Origin: Manihot esculenta
Lineage: Eukaryota; Streptophyta; Magnoliopsida; Malpighiales; Euphorbiaceae
NCBI RefSeq assembly: GCF_001659605.2
Contig: NC_035176.2
Span: forward strand, 23,660,847-23,724,846
DNA: 64,000 bases
Reading direction: 5' to 3'
In this document: positions 35,111 through 47,939 of the stretch, piece after piece
Numbering within the stretch: position 1 is the first letter of the stretch
How the letters are laid out: each line of letters opens with the position of its first letter
Notes under the pieces: model-generated
What the model was told of the DNA's origin: nothing
Databases searched by the model: none
What the model saw: the letters and a program-made list of their open reading frames with translations, nothing else
Made by a program: the position numbers and the translations under genes

Positions 35111-36189
35111 AATACCCCCACACTTAGCCTTTTGTTTGTCCTCAAGCAAATAAACATAGTCAAATAAGCTTTCTTTGCTCTAAATCCTTATTTCCACTTA
35201 AGCTCTTACTCGAGACACCTATTTTGAATTATTGCAGTGAAGAATATATGCATGAAGATTACTTACCTTCTTTCCTTGTTTCCCTTTGCTTACCATGGCT
35301 AGGATTTGTTTTCCTCAAGAGAGATATCATACATGCACATTAATTTGTTAAGACTTTTTCTAGCTTTTGGAGTGACTGCCCTTACCTTGAAGTACTTTAT
35401 TCAGGCTTTTGCACTTAGATTTTTCTTGAAAAAGTCACCAACCTTTTGACATGAAGGTACATATTTGTGATACCCACCCCCAGTTACTCAGTTGGTCACC
35501 TTTCCAAGTGGCTACTAGCTTTGTTTTGAGTCTTTTGACCATTGGAACAGTTTTTTGATTTTGTGCTTTTGAGGTCTTTGCCTTTGCTGAATTTTCTTTC
35601 TCTCAATGATTTGGGCAAATCAACACCAATTGCTAAATCAAGTCACATTAAGTTCATTCACACAACTTTCAATTTATTCTATCTAATGAGGGTCATCAAT
35701 ATATTTTTCACCATGGCAAACTCAAAGATTCAATTCAAAAGGCAATTCTCAAACATGAATACAACTCACTACAATTGATTCAACATAAGTTTAAAGAGTC
35801 ATCACATCAATGGGGTCATGGAAAAAAAAACTCATCCAACATAGTTCATCAGTTTGAGTAGAGCAAAACAAAAAGGAGAAGAAGATTGTGGTTGTGTGTG
35901 TTTTATTGAAAGCATAAACAAACTAAAATGAAAAAAAAAAATTCAACACTGTGGCTAATTAGAGCAAGTTTAACGCAAATTCTGAAAGGAAAAGAAAGAA
36001 AAATGTTCGCAATCTGAAGTTATGTAAAATCGCAGAAGAAGAAAGGAAGAAGAAGAGAAGAAGAAGAGGAGAAGAAGAGATATGCACCCCCACACTTAAA
36101 TCATGCATTGTCCTCAATGTAAAAGAAACATAAAAGAACAAAGGAAACTGAGTACTTCCCTTGGGTGTGGTGCATGGTGTGCGATTCAC
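35111..36189 (-). other. Non-coding region between F1 integrase and LTR1
   Basis: No gene is seen. On the minus strand it begins after the pol stop and contains a purine-rich, poly-AAG-like tract (36000-36080), TTAAGTGTGGGGGTGC (near 36083-36098) and, directly before LTR1, the polypurine tract AAGTGTGGGGGTAT (about 35112-35125). A duplicated polypurine-like motif at both ends of a long 3' spacer is common in Athila elements. Confidence 0.6.
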
Positions 36190-38294
36190 TTAGGCAGAAG
36201 GATGTTGTAGTGGAATTTCTTCCACCACTTGTACTGCGAACCCTTCAAAGTATGGCTTCAGACGATGTCCATTTACCTTGAAAATTTTTCCAGTTTCTAC
36301 ACTTCGGATGTCTACAGCTCCATGTGGGTAAGCATGTTCTACTATGAATGGTCCAATCCACCTAGAGCGTAGCTTTCCTGGAAACAGTTTCAAACGAGAG
36401 TCAAAGAATAAAACTTTATCACCAACCTTAAATTATTTTCTTGAATGATGACTGTCATGGGAGGCTTTGGTTTTTGTTTTGTAGTTCCATGAATTCTCAT
36501 ATGCATCTCGTCTTATTTCCTCTAGCTCTTGCAGTTGTAATTTGCGATGTTGTCCAGCTTCCTTGAGGTCCATATTGCAATTCTTTACAGCCCAATAGGC
36601 CTTGTGCTCAAGTTCAACTGGAAGGTGACATGCTTTTCCATAGACCAATCTGTAAGGGGACATACCTATGGGGTCTTGTAAGCTGTCCTGTAGGCCCATA
36701 AAGCATCTTCTAACCTTGTACTCTAGTCCTTTCGGTTAGGAGACACGGTCTTTTCAAGGATGGCCTTGATTTCTCTGTTGGACACTTCAGCTTGCCCATT
36801 TGTCTGAGGGTGATAGGCTGTGGATGTCCTATAGATCGCATTATGCTTTTTGAGAAGGCTTTCAACTACCTTATTGCAAAAATGGGTCCCTCTGTCACTG
36901 ATGATTGCCTTAGACACTCCATGTCTGGCAAAGATGTTGGTCTTCACAAAGTCTACTACTGTCTTGGCATCATCCGTTTTAGTTGCTCTAGCTTCCACCC
37001 ACTCGGACACATAATCCACTGCAAGGATGATGTAAGCGTATCTAAAGGATGGTGGGAATGGGCCCATGAAGTCTATGCCCCAAACATCAAATACCTCACA
37101 GACCATGATGGGGTTCTGTGGCATTTGATTTCTTTTGCTCAGATTTCCAGTCTGTTGACACCCAGCACATGATCTGCAAAACAAAAATGCATCTCGAAAA
37201 ATAGTGGGCCAAAACAGGCCACTTTCAAGTATCTTATGAGCAGTCTTTCTTGGGCTAAAGTGTCCACCACAACTATATGAATGACAAAAAGTAAGCATAG
37301 AAGCTATTTCTTGATCAGGAATACATCTCCTTATCATTTGGTCAGCACAATGCTTCCATAAATATGGTTCATCCCAAACATAATCCTTGGCATCTTTCTT
37401 TATCTTGTCTTTGGTATGCTTGGGCATGTCAGAAGGCAAGTTACCTGTGGCCAAGTTGTTTACCATATCTGCATACCATGGTTCATCAGATTGAGCAAGG
37501 AAGATTTGTTCAAGTAGGTCATTCTTATAATCTTCAGATTCTGAAAGGTACTCTTGGCTTGACCGCAATGGAGGACTGGAAGAGCTCGCTTGCGTCGGAG
37601 GCTGTGGAGCCAGGTTTGGCAGCCGAAAGTTCTCTATGTTCGGCGGCCAAAAAGTTTCAGTCTGTGCAGGCTCCTTCTGAAGTGGAGCAACATAATTCGG
37701 TGTCTGAAGGACGGACAGATTCGGCGGCCGAAGGAGGTCTGGATTTGGCGACTGAATGTTTTCAGTATGCTGGGCAGGCTGTGGCGATGGATTCTGTGTC
37801 TGGAAGGCAGTCAGGTTCGGCGGCCGAAAGTTGTCTGTATTCGGCGGCCGAATGTCTTCAGTCTGTGCAACATCAATCTGTTGGATACTGCAAACAGTTT
37901 CTTTCAGTTTTGGTTCTTTTTGGCTCTCAATCTGTACATGATCAGTATCTCTACAGAAATCACTGTTAGGAATATCATCTTGATTTTCATCAAAAATTTC
38001 CTGGCTTAAACAGTCAACAATATCAAGACCATAAACAGGGGACATATCATGTGGATATTTCATGGCATCATAGACATTAAACTTAATGACTTCCCCTTCA
38101 AATTCCATAGTCAAAGTACCATCATGCACATCGATCTTAATTCTAGCAGTACTCAAGAAAGGACGTCCAAGAAGAATATCAGAACTAGTATTGCAACTAT
38201 CTTCCTTAGTATCAATCACATAAAAATCTGCAAGAAAGACAAGTTCATCTATTTGAACTAACACATCTTCTAGAACACCTATGGGATATACCAC
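36190..38294 (-). pseudogene. pol: F1 protease-integrase fusion lacking RT and RNase H
   Basis: From the minus-strand 5' side: the protease tail (VLEDVLVQIDELV, ILLGRPFLSTARIKIDV), then KFNVYDAMKYPHDM, a low-complexity linker with repeated FRPPN-like units (about 37570-37870) encoded by TTCGGCCGCCGAA copies, and directly the integrase zinc domain ([23 protein letters not shown]) and core ([32 protein letters not shown]). RT and RNase H, about 450 residues in relatives, are absent. The segment from 38294 down to 36723 is a single open frame, so the fusion is in frame. Breaks: TAG at 36723-36725, a one-base frameshift near 36671, and a stop at 36433-36435. The C-terminal part continues to 36190 ([10 protein letters not shown]). 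Confidence 0.85.
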
Positions 38295-38309
38295 GGATCT
38301 ATCAACTAA

Positions 38310-40271
38310 TTAGATCACAACTCTTGTGTCTTTCAGTGCACATGCATTCAGAGATTTATAGATGTAAAGAGGCATGACATTTATAGATGCACCAAGATCA
38401 CACATGGCTTTTTTAATTCCAACATTCCCAATCTTGCAAGAGATAGCAAACATACCTTTGTCTTTGCATTTAGTAGGGAGTTCTCTTTTAATCACAGCAG
38501 TAACAACTTCACCTACACTTACTTTTTCTCTTGCAGCTAGCTTTCTTCTATTGGTGTACAATTCTTTTAGAAATTTTGCGTACCTTGGAATCTGTTTAAC
38601 AGCATCTAGCAGTGGAATGTTGATTTCCACTTTTCTGAAGGTCTCAAGAATCTCTTTTTCTTCCTTTTCTTTTTGTGTTCTTTCAAATCTTTTTGGAAAA
38701 GGAGGTGGAATGTGAAAACGTTCCTTTGGATCAATCTTTTGCGCAGGTGGTGTTTCAGATTGCGCTGGAGAGGCTTCAGGTTGCATTGGTTCTTGCGCAA
38801 CTTGCTTTTCTTGCTCATAGCTAGCATCTTGAAGTTCTTTTCCACTTCTCAGAGTGATGGCACTCACATTCTGTCTAGGATTAATTTCAGTTTGAGAAGG
38901 GAGCTTACCTTAGGACTCAACTTTGTTCATGAATGCGGTCACTTGTCCCATCTGTTGTTGGAGACTCTGTACAGTGGTTGTAAGTGTTTCCATCATCTTT
39001 TCAAGCTGCTGATTGGAACTTGAGGGTGCTGGTTGGGCTTGATTTTTGTGGTAGTTCTGATGGTTCTGATTATTGTTGGCCCTTCCGTAGCTGAAATTGG
39101 GGTGGTCTCTCCACTCTGGATTGTATGTATTTGAATATGGATCATGTCTAGGCTGGCTGTTGTACCCTCCAATGGCATTAACTTGCTGGTTGTCTTCTTG
39201 AAGAGTAGGGCATTGATCAGTTGGATGTCCCACATATGAACAAATACCACATGGCCTAGGTGGCTGGGTTGCTTGCATCTGTTGAACCAGTCCTATAGCA
39301 AAATCTTTCATAATAGCTGTTAGTTCAAAAATAGTAGGTGAGCTTACCTCATTGACTCCTCTTTGCATTTGCTTTTCTTCTCCATACTGCCTAGATGAGG
39401 CTGTAAGTGTAGAAATCAACTCTCGCATCTCCCTAGGTGTCTTGTCTGCAATGGATCCTCCACAAGCCACATCTATGAATCTTCTTTCTGATGAGAGTAA
39501 TCCTCCATAGAAGAACTGTATGAGAGACCTATCTGACATATCATGTTGTGGACAACCTGTACACAGTCTTTCAAACCTTTCCCAATAATCATATAAATCT
39601 TCAGTTGGTTTCTGTCTTATGCTACTAATTTCTCTTATTATGCCAATTGACTTAGATGTTGGGAAGTATTTATTCAAAAAAGTTTGGACCATATCATCCC
39701 AAGAAGTTATAGATCCAGGTGGCAAATAAAATAATCAATCTTTAGCAAAGTCATCTAGTGAAAAGGGAAAAGCTCTTAATTTAACATGATCTTCAGAGAT
39801 ACCTTGAGGTCTCATGGATGAACAAACAATATTGAATTCTTTCAAGTGCTTGTGTGGATTCTCATTTTGCAAACCTCTAAATTTAGGGAGAAGATGAATC
39901 AAACCTGTTTTTAGTTCAAAGGGAACTTTCAGAGGTGGATAGGTGATGCAAAGTGGTGCTTGATCACTTATAGGAGTTGCTAACTCTCTCATGGTTCTTT
40001 CCCTTGGTATTTGTGGTCTTATAGCTGGATTTTCTTGAATTATTTGGTTCTGGACAGCATGTCCATTAGGGGCAGCAGCTTGTGCATTAGGTTCTGCCAT
40101 TGGCGCAAAGTTTGGTTGCTGGAGCAAAGAAGGTTCGGCGGCCGAAGGTTGATGAAGTTCGACGGCCGAATGTTGGGCAGAATGCTCGGCAGCTTGCTTT
40201 CCTAATCTTCTGAGGGTGCGTTCAATTTCTGAATCAAAGGGCAGAGTGTCCCTGTGTTCAGATCTGGTCAT
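38310..40271 (-). pseudogene. gag: F1 gag and start of protease
   Basis: Begins MTRSEHRDTLPFDSEIERT at 40271. An SAAE-type motif region near the N-terminus is encoded by TTCGGC copies (40134-40170 on the plus strand). The Gag core has YLPPGSITSWDDMVQTFLNKYFP, the zinc knuckle CGICSYVGHPTDQC (near 39215-39255) and the protease active site CDLGASINVMP (near 38365-38400). Stops: TGA at 39735-39737 (Trp in F2), TAA at 38910-38912 (Gln in F2), and TAA at 38310-38312, shared with F2. Confidence 0.87.
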
Positions 40272-40300
40272 GAAAGAAAAATAAACAAGTTAAATCAATT

Positions 40301-40318
40301 CCCCGGCAACGGCGCCAA
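40301..40318 (-). other. Primer-binding site of F1 (tRNA-Asp type)
   Basis: On the minus strand TGGCGCCGTTGCCGGGG, the standard Athila-type site complementary to tRNA-Asp, lies a few bases from the LTR2 end. Confidence 0.85.
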
Positions 40319-40322
40319 TTTT

Positions 40323-41943
40323 TGACTCGCGGTTGTCGAAGCCGGTCAAAAATAACCTCTACGGTTATCAATAATTTTACAACTGCAGATAGTGGTAAAG
40401 GATCGAATCCACAGATAATTGAATACTTATCTATTTTTCCCAAACAAGATCAACTGAATCAACTGAAAGCACAATTGTAAGCAAGTAACCGAAGGTAGAA
40501 TAAAAGTAAAGTGCAATAAAGTAAAAAGGGGGGTTTTGAGATTGATTTGACTAACAACTATTGAAAGCAATTAAAACAACAAGTAATTAAAATAAAAGAG
40601 GAAATCAATATGAGAAAGGTCTAGTTGAAGATATGGATCCACTTTGGTTGTTTGGGTTGATCATTGAAACTTATGTTTTCTTGATTGGTTCAATAGATTA
40701 GTTATGGAGATGGAAAACACTTCTCACCACCATGTCTCTCCTTATGATTAAATCAATTAGGGAACGTCCTCTAATCAATTACTAATTAACAAATTGCCAA
40801 GGAATTTCCTTGGACCTTAGACATCAAAACAATTGTCAATTGCATGAAGAAAGAGAGAGATCCAATCCTAGCTACTCAAACGCATGAGATGTTGCTAGAT
40901 CATACAATTCCTTAGTTTTTATACCAAGTGTTCTTAGGTAAGAATATTTCCAGCAATTACGGACTAACAAATATCCCAACTAATAATCAATTAACTTTGC
41001 AATCAAGAATCAAGTGGCCAATTTGATCAAAACAACAAAGCAATCTTAGATTTAAGCACACAATTGCATGAATATTGAATAAACCAAAAGCAAACACTTT
41101 ATGTTCAGATCTCACAACCCTTTAAACAACCTTAGTTTCAATAAAACTTCAACTAGAATTAGGGGTTTCAGCCACTCATGGCTGAACCAAAACAAAAAGT
41201 ACAAGAAGAGAAGAAGGAAGGAGGAACCAGCGGCCGAAGGTGGAGGAGGAGTGGCTGCCGAACCTTGGTGGTGATTGAGTTCTTCAAGTCTCAAATCTTC
41301 TTGTCTTCATAAGGCCTTTAAATATATCTTGGGAGGCTGCCTAGGGTTTCTTGGGTGTCCATGCATCTTTTAGAGGTTGCCCAAAGTGCCCTTGGTCTAA
41401 TATGTGCCTTCTATGTGCATGTGTGAAGGCAAGGGAGGGGCTTTTTGGTCTTTTAATTGCTGTCCAAGGTGTGTCCAAGAAGTCTTCTTTTCCCACTCAT
41501 GCACTAAAGAGGAAGGTGGAGCCTTCTTTTGAATTTTGAATGTGCATGGCATGAAGTGGGAAACATGTGATCTTCAAGATTTGGCTTCTTGAATAAGGAA
41601 GAGGTAGTTCGGGGGGACTTTCGGCCGCCTAAGCTTATTTTCGGAAGCTGGACTTTCGGCTTTGGAGCAGACTTTCGGCTTTGGAGCAAACTTTCGACCA
41701 CCGAAGGTGCTGCCGAAGATAGGTAACTTTCGGCTCTGGACGAGGCTTTCAGCCGCCGAAGGTGCTTTCGAAGGTGGTTTTTCCAGATTTGGCACTTTTT
41801 GGCAGTTTTAAGAGCATTTCCTCCAGAATGTCTCTTTACACCTAATATCTGCAAAACATGATTAAAACTGCAAAATTAGGTAGAAAAGGTGTAAATAAAC
41901 ATCAATAAGATCATGATAATATGGACTAAAATATGCTCTATCA
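40323..41943 (-). repeat. LTR2 of the F complex (shared central LTR)
   Basis: 1621 bp. It serves at once as 5' LTR of F1 and 3' LTR of F2. It agrees with LTR1 in carrying the extra 19-bp TTCGGC unit and in lacking the LTR3 insertion, but agrees with LTR3 at many single sites where LTR1 differs (for example near the primer-site end). Confidence 0.92.
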
Positions 41944-43024
41944 AATACCCCCACACTTAGCCTTTTGCTTGTCCTCAAGCAAATAAACATAGTTAAATAA
42001 GCTTTCTTTGCTCTAAATCCTTATTTCCACTTAAGCTCTTACTCTAGACACCTATTTTGAATTATTGCAGTGAAGAATATATGCATGAAGATTACTTACC
42101 TTCTTTCCTTGTTTCCCTTTGCTTACCATGGCTAGGATTTGTTTTCCTCAAGAGAGATATCATACATGCACATTAATTTGTTAAGCCTTTTTCTAACTTT
42201 TGAAGTGACTGCCCTTACCTTGATGTACTTTATTCAGGCTTTTGCACTTAGATTTTTCTTGAAAAAGTCACCAACCTTTTGACGTGAAGGTACATATTTG
42301 TGATACCCACCCCCAGTTACTCAGTTGGTCACATTTCCAAGTGGTTACTACCTTTTTTCTTAGTCTTTTGACCATTGGAACAGTTTTTCAATTTTGTGCT
42401 TTTGAGGTCTTTGCCTTTGCTGAATTTTCTTTCTCTCAATGATTTGGGCAAATCAACACCAATTGCTAAATCAAGTCACATTAAGTTCATTCACACAACT
42501 TTCAATTTATTCTCTCTAATGAGGGTCATCAATATATTTTTCACCATAGCAAACTCAAAGATTCAATTCAAAAGGCAATTCTCAAACATGAATACAACTC
42601 ACTACAATTGATTCAACATAAGTTTAAAGAGTCATCACATCAATGGGGTCATGGAAAGAAAAACTCATCCAACATAGTTCATCAGTTTGAGTAGAGCAAA
42701 ACAAAAAGGAGAAGAAGATTGTGGTTGTGTGTGTTTTATTGAAAGCATAAACAAACTAAAATGAAAAAAAAAATTCAACACTGTGGCTAATTAGAGCAAG
42801 TTTAACTCAAATTCTGAAAGGAAAAGAAAGAAAAATTTTCGCAATCTAAAGCTATGTAAAATCGCAGAAGAAGAAAGGAAGAAGAAGAGAAGAAGAAGAA
42901 GAGGAGAAGAAGAGATATGCACCCCCACACTTAAATCATGCATTGTCCTCAATGTATAAGAAACATAAAAGAACAAAGGAAACTGAGTACTTCCCTTGGG
43001 TGTGGTGCATGGTGTGCGATTCAC
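41944..43024 (-). other. Non-coding region between F2 integrase and LTR2
   Basis: Counterpart of 35111-36189, nearly identical, with the same purine-rich tract (42830-42915) and the polypurine tract AAGTGTGGGGGTAT beside LTR2. No gene was seen. Confidence 0.6.
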
Positions 43025-45130
43025 TTAGGCAGAAGGATGTTGTAGTGGAATTTCTTCCACCACTTGTACTGCGAACCCTTCAAAGTATGGCTTCAGACAA
43101 TGTCCATTTACCTTGAAAATTTTTCCAGTTTCTATACTTCGGATGTCTACAGCTCCATGTGGGTAAGCATGTTCTACTATGAATGGTCCAATCCACCTAG
43201 AGCGTAGCTTTCCTGGAAACAGTTTCAAACGAGAGTCAAAGAGTAAAACTTTATCACCAACCTTAAATTATTTTCTTGAAAGATGACTGTCATGGGAGGC
43301 TTTGGTTTTTGTTTTGTAGTTCCATGAATTCTCATATGCATCTCGTCTTATTTCCTCTAGCTCTTGCAGTTGTAATTTGCGATGTTGTCCAGCTTCCTTG
43401 AGGTCCATATTGCAATTCTTTACAGCCCAATAGGCCTTGTGCTCAACTTCAACTGGAAGGTGACATGCTTTTCCATAGACCAATCTGTAAGGGGACATAC
43501 CTATGGGGTTTTGTAAGCTGTCCTGTAGGCCCATAAAGCATCTTCTAACCTTGTACTCCAGTCCTTTCGGTTAGGAGACACGGTCTTTTGAAGGATGGCC
43601 TTGATTTCTCTGTTGGACACTTCAGCTTGCCCATTTGTCTGAGGGTGATAGGCTGTGGATGTCCTATAGATCGCATTATGCTTTTTGAGAAGGCTTTCAA
43701 CTACCTTATTGCAAAAATGGGTCCCTCTGTCACTGATGATTGCCTTAGACACTCCATGTCTAGCAAAGATGTTGGTCTTCATAAAGTCTACTACTGTCTT
43801 GGCATCATCCGTTTTAGTTGCTCTAGCTTCCACCCACTTGGACACATAATCCACTGCAAGGATGATGTAAGTGTATCCAAAGGATGGTGGGAATGGGCCC
43901 ATGAAGTCTATGCCCCAAACATCAAATACCTCACAGACCATGATGGGGTTCTGTGGCATTTGATTTCTTTTGCTCAGATTTCTAGTCTGTTGACACCCAG
44001 CACATGATCTGCAAAACAAAAATGCATCTCGAAAAATAGTGGGCTAAAACAGGCCACTTTCAAGTATCTTATGAGCAGTCTTTCTTGGACTAAAGTGTCC
44101 ACCACAACTATATGAATGACAAAAAGTAAGCATATAAGCTATTTCTTGATCAGGAATACATCTCCTTATCATTTGGTCAGCACAATGCTTCCATAAATAT
44201 GGTTCATCCCAAACATAATCCCTGGCATCTTTCTTTATCTTGTCTTTGGTATGCTTGGGCATGTCAGAAGGCAAGTTACCTGTGGCCAAGTAGTTTACCA
44301 TATCTGCATACCATGGTTCATCAGATTGAGCAAGGAAGATTTGTTCAAGTAGGTCATTCTTATAATCTTCAGATTCTGAAAGGTACTCTTGGCTTGACCG
44401 CAATGGAGGACTGGAAGAGCTCGCTTGCGTCGGAGGCTGTGGAGCCAGGTTTGGCAGCCGAAAGTTCTCTATGTTCGGCGGCCGAAAAGTTTCAGTCTGT
44501 GCAGGCTCCTTCTGAAGTGGAGCAACATAATTCGGTGTCTGAAGGACGGGCAGATTCGGCGGCCGAAGGAGGTCTGGATTTGGCGACCGAATGTTTTCAG
44601 TATGCTGGGCAGGCTGTGGCGATGGATTATGTGTCTGGAAGGCAGTCAGGTTCGGCGGCCGAAAGTTGTCTGTATTCGGCGGCCGAATGTCTTCAGTCTG
44701 TGCAACATCAATCTGTTGGATACTGCAAACAGTTTCTTTCAGTTTTGGTTCTTTTTGGCTCTCAATCTGTACATGATCAGTATCTCTACAGAAATCACTG
44801 TTAAGAATATCATCTTGATTTTCATCAAAAATTTTCTGGCTCAAACAGTCAACAATATCAAGACCATAAACAGGGGACATATCATGTGGATATTTCATGG
44901 CATCATAGACATTAAACTTAATGACTTCCCCTTCAAATTCCATAGTCAAAGTACCATCATGCACATCGATCTTAGTTCTAACAGTACTCAAGAAAGGACG
45001 TCCAAGAAGGATATCAGAACTAGTATTGCAACTATTCCTTAGTATCAATCGCATAAAAATCTGTAGGAAAGACAAGTTCATCTACTTGAACTAACACATC
45101 TTCTAGAACACCTATGGGATATACCACGGA
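43025..45130 (-). pseudogene. pol: F2 protease-integrase fusion lacking RT and RNase H
   Basis: The same architecture as F1: protease tail, FRPPN-like linker (about 44405-44705), integrase zinc domain and core, with no RT or RNase H. It shares with F1 the stop at 43268-43270 and the frameshift near 43505. Private lesions are a two-base deletion near 45035 and a TAG at 44044-44046 in the integrase zinc region (FWPTIF in F1). Where F1 has a stop at 36723, F2 still reads [18 protein letters not shown]. Identical fusion points in both copies show that the loss of RT predates the array. Confidence 0.85.
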
Positions 45131-45142
45131 TCTATCAACTAA

Positions 45143-45411
45143 TTAGATCACAACTCTTGTGTCTTTCAGTGCACATGCATTCAGAGATTTATAGATGTAA
45201 AGAGGCATGACATTTATAGATGCACCAAGATCACACATGGCTTTTTTAATTCCAACATTCCCAATCTTGCAAGAGATAGCAAACATACCTTTGTCTTTGC
45301 ATTTAGTAGGGAGTTCTCTTTTAATCACAGCAGTAACAACTTCACCTACACTTACTTTTTCTCTTGCAGCTAGCTTTCTTCTTATGGTGTACAATTCTTT
45401 TAGAAATTTTG
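45143..45411 (-). pseudogene. F2 protease N-terminal part, left of element G
   Basis: Continuation of F2 gag-protease after the G insertion. It reads KLAAREKVSVGEVVTAVIKR and the active-site motif CDLGASINVMP, then stops at TAA 45143-45145, the same stop as F1 38310-38312. The upstream part lies at 55243-56935. Confidence 0.85.
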
Positions 45412-47677
45412 TGTAATACCCGGCTAGACTCCGGTATCGGAATTCCTACCGTCCAGTGGAATCTCGAATGTCGGAGACCTCTAGAAGGGTAAAACCATGT
45501 GTTCATAAAATGTTTTAATGTTTTTCATGGTTTTAAGTGAAAAGGAAATGCGTTTTGAATGAAAACAACCTTGGAGGAAAACACAGGTTCGGCCGCCGAA
45601 ACTCAAAGTTCGGCTGCCGAACATGCTTGCATTTCGGATGTGCCTTAGGCTCCCAAAGGCATAAGTGAGGGAAGTCCAGGTTCGGCCGTCGAACCTCAAG
45701 TTCGGCCGCCGAACATGGCATGCATGCGGAGGCACGTTCGGCCCCCGAACGTGGCCTGGCCAGCCACTATAAAAGGGTCCCTTAGCCGAAAACGGGCGAG
45801 CTTTTCTCACCATTGTCGGCCAAGGTGAGTTCTCCGCCGTTCCTCACCAATCCTTGAGTTTTTCCTTCAAATCTTTCACGATTTTCACAAGTTTTCATCT
45901 TGTTTTGAAGATTTTCAAGTTTTGAGCAAGTTTTGGAGCTTTGAGGTTCAAGAACTCAAATCTCTCCCATCTCCGAGTTTAGGTCGTCTCTCTCTCGATC
46001 TTCAAGAGGTAAGGGCCGATCTTAAGCTCATTGCATGTTTTAAGTAAGTTTTATGAAGATCTATGGGGTAGAATGCATGTTTAGCTTAGAGTTAGGTTTA
46101 TGAGCTTATGTTGTGTTTTTGAGCAATGTGTTGTTGTTGTGTATTGTAGTTGGGGTTTTAGATAGTTTGAAGCCCCTAGGAGCCAATGTATGTATATTTT
46201 CATGTTTTGAATGAGTTATTTGCATGTTGGAATGGGAAGGAGAGGTTTTTGTGCAAAGGGAACCAAGTTTCTGCCTTTTGGCAGAAACCAGGTTCGGCAG
46301 CCGAAGGACTTTCGGCCGCCGAACCTGCCTGGGAGGCAGGCCTTTCGGCTGCCGAAGTTGCCCCCGAAAAGAGACTTTCGTCTCTGTCTGGGACTTTCGG
46401 CCGCCGAAGGGGCCGCCAAACCTGCCTGGGTTTCGGCTCTGAAGGGACTTTCGGCCGTCGAAGGTGCCGCCGAACCCGCCCTGCTCAGCCTTCCTTTGCA
46501 TGTTTTGCATGATTGTTTTAAGGTGTTCTAGGAGGTTTTTGGGGAGTAGTTTAGAGTTATGTTCATGTATGTTTGGTCCCTCATTTGAGTCCACTTGTGT
46601 AGGTTCGGACCCGAGGAACCGAGGACCCCAGCAGTGAGTTCAGCTGCTTCTGAGTCAGTAGAGCTTCAGCCAGAGGTGAGTGGAATAACTCTTATGCTTT
46701 TAAATAAATAAATCAGTTTTAGCATGATTCACGCATCATGAATGCCATGAGATATAATAGGATGCTTGCATTAGAACTCACGAATATGTTGCACTGCATA
46801 ATATGTTGATGATGCAGATGAATGTTGAATGATCCTTTAGTCCTCATATGTTATGATATGATGATGATACGGTACGGAAGACCAGTGAGGCCCATTCTAC
46901 GCCCTTGGCACCATGTAAGAGAAAGACCAGTGAGGCCCATTCTACGCCCCTGGCACAGTTGGAATGCTATGTTAGGCTATGTTATGATTATATAAGAGAA
47001 AGACCAGTGAGGCCCATTCTATGCCCCTGGCACAGTTGGACCATGTAGAGGACTATTGGTGACAAATTCATCCTTGATGTGATTAGCTGTGATGTGATGC
47101 ATTTCATGTTATCATATGTTTCAAATGTTTTATTATTTTGCTCACTGGGCTCTCGTAGCTCACCCCTCTCCCTTAACCCCCAGGCTTGCAGGTACAGGGT
47201 AGACCAGGAGGTCAGCAAGAGTAATGAAGTCTTATGTATGTAATAGTTAGAATGTGGACATGACAAATTGTATAATGATGTAGAGTTGTGTATAGTTATG
47301 TAATGTAATGACATTGAGGATTTGAGATTGTGCTTGACCCTATGTGTATGGTATCCCTTTTATTACATGATCTTAGAGGTTTTGTAATGCTTATGTACAC
47401 CAACTTGACACATGTTATGCCACCCATTGGGGGCATTGATGAGGTCCCACAGAGGGGCCAATGTTTATGATTATGACTATGTTCAGTGCATGCACAGGTT
47501 GAGTTTGGTGTATGATAGAATGAATGAAAGAAAAGTTTTAATTTTTATGTATGTTGTTGATCATGTATGGGATTGAACAGGTTAACAGGATGTATGTTAG
47601 GCTTGCTACGGGTCCCGGCGGCCTTAAGCCGACCTGGATTCTAGCGCCGGTAGCGGTCCGATTTTCGGGTCATTACA
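45412..47677 (+). repeat. 5' LTR of element G
   Basis: 2266 bp, with the 13-mer cluster (45588-45756), TATA box at 45768-45774, downstream array (46290-46485) and minisatellite (46875-47035). It has about 54 bp more of the downstream TTCGGC array than the 3' LTR. Confidence 0.93.
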
Positions 47678-47680
47678 AAA

Positions 47681-47692
47681 TGGTATTAGAGC
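47681..47692 (+). other. Primer-binding site of element G, mutated
   Basis: TGGTATTAGAGC differs from the standard TGGTATCAGAGC by one C-to-T change. Priming would be weakened but perhaps not lost. Confidence 0.8.
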
Positions 47693-47939
47693 CCTAGGTT
47701 CATATGGTCGGACCTAGAGTGTCGGGCTCATAGATGTTATAGAAGGTCAAGCACAATAGGAAAGGTCATGTCCACTAGGATAGGATGTGGAGTCCTGTCT
47801 TGCATGATGATGTGAAATGCCATGATTATATGCATGTGCATTAATGATATGTGATGTATGAGATGAGGGTTCATGTGTGCCCACATGAACCATATGATGC
47901 TAATGTTTGTTTGTTATGTGCTGCCTTTCAGAAAACAGG

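Noticed and set aside
37364..37969. A 201-codon plus-strand frame antisense to F pol, repeated at 44199-44804.
   Set aside because: It is the complement of the integrase and linker coding sequence, and its composition mirrors the sense codons. No independent evidence of coding was seen.
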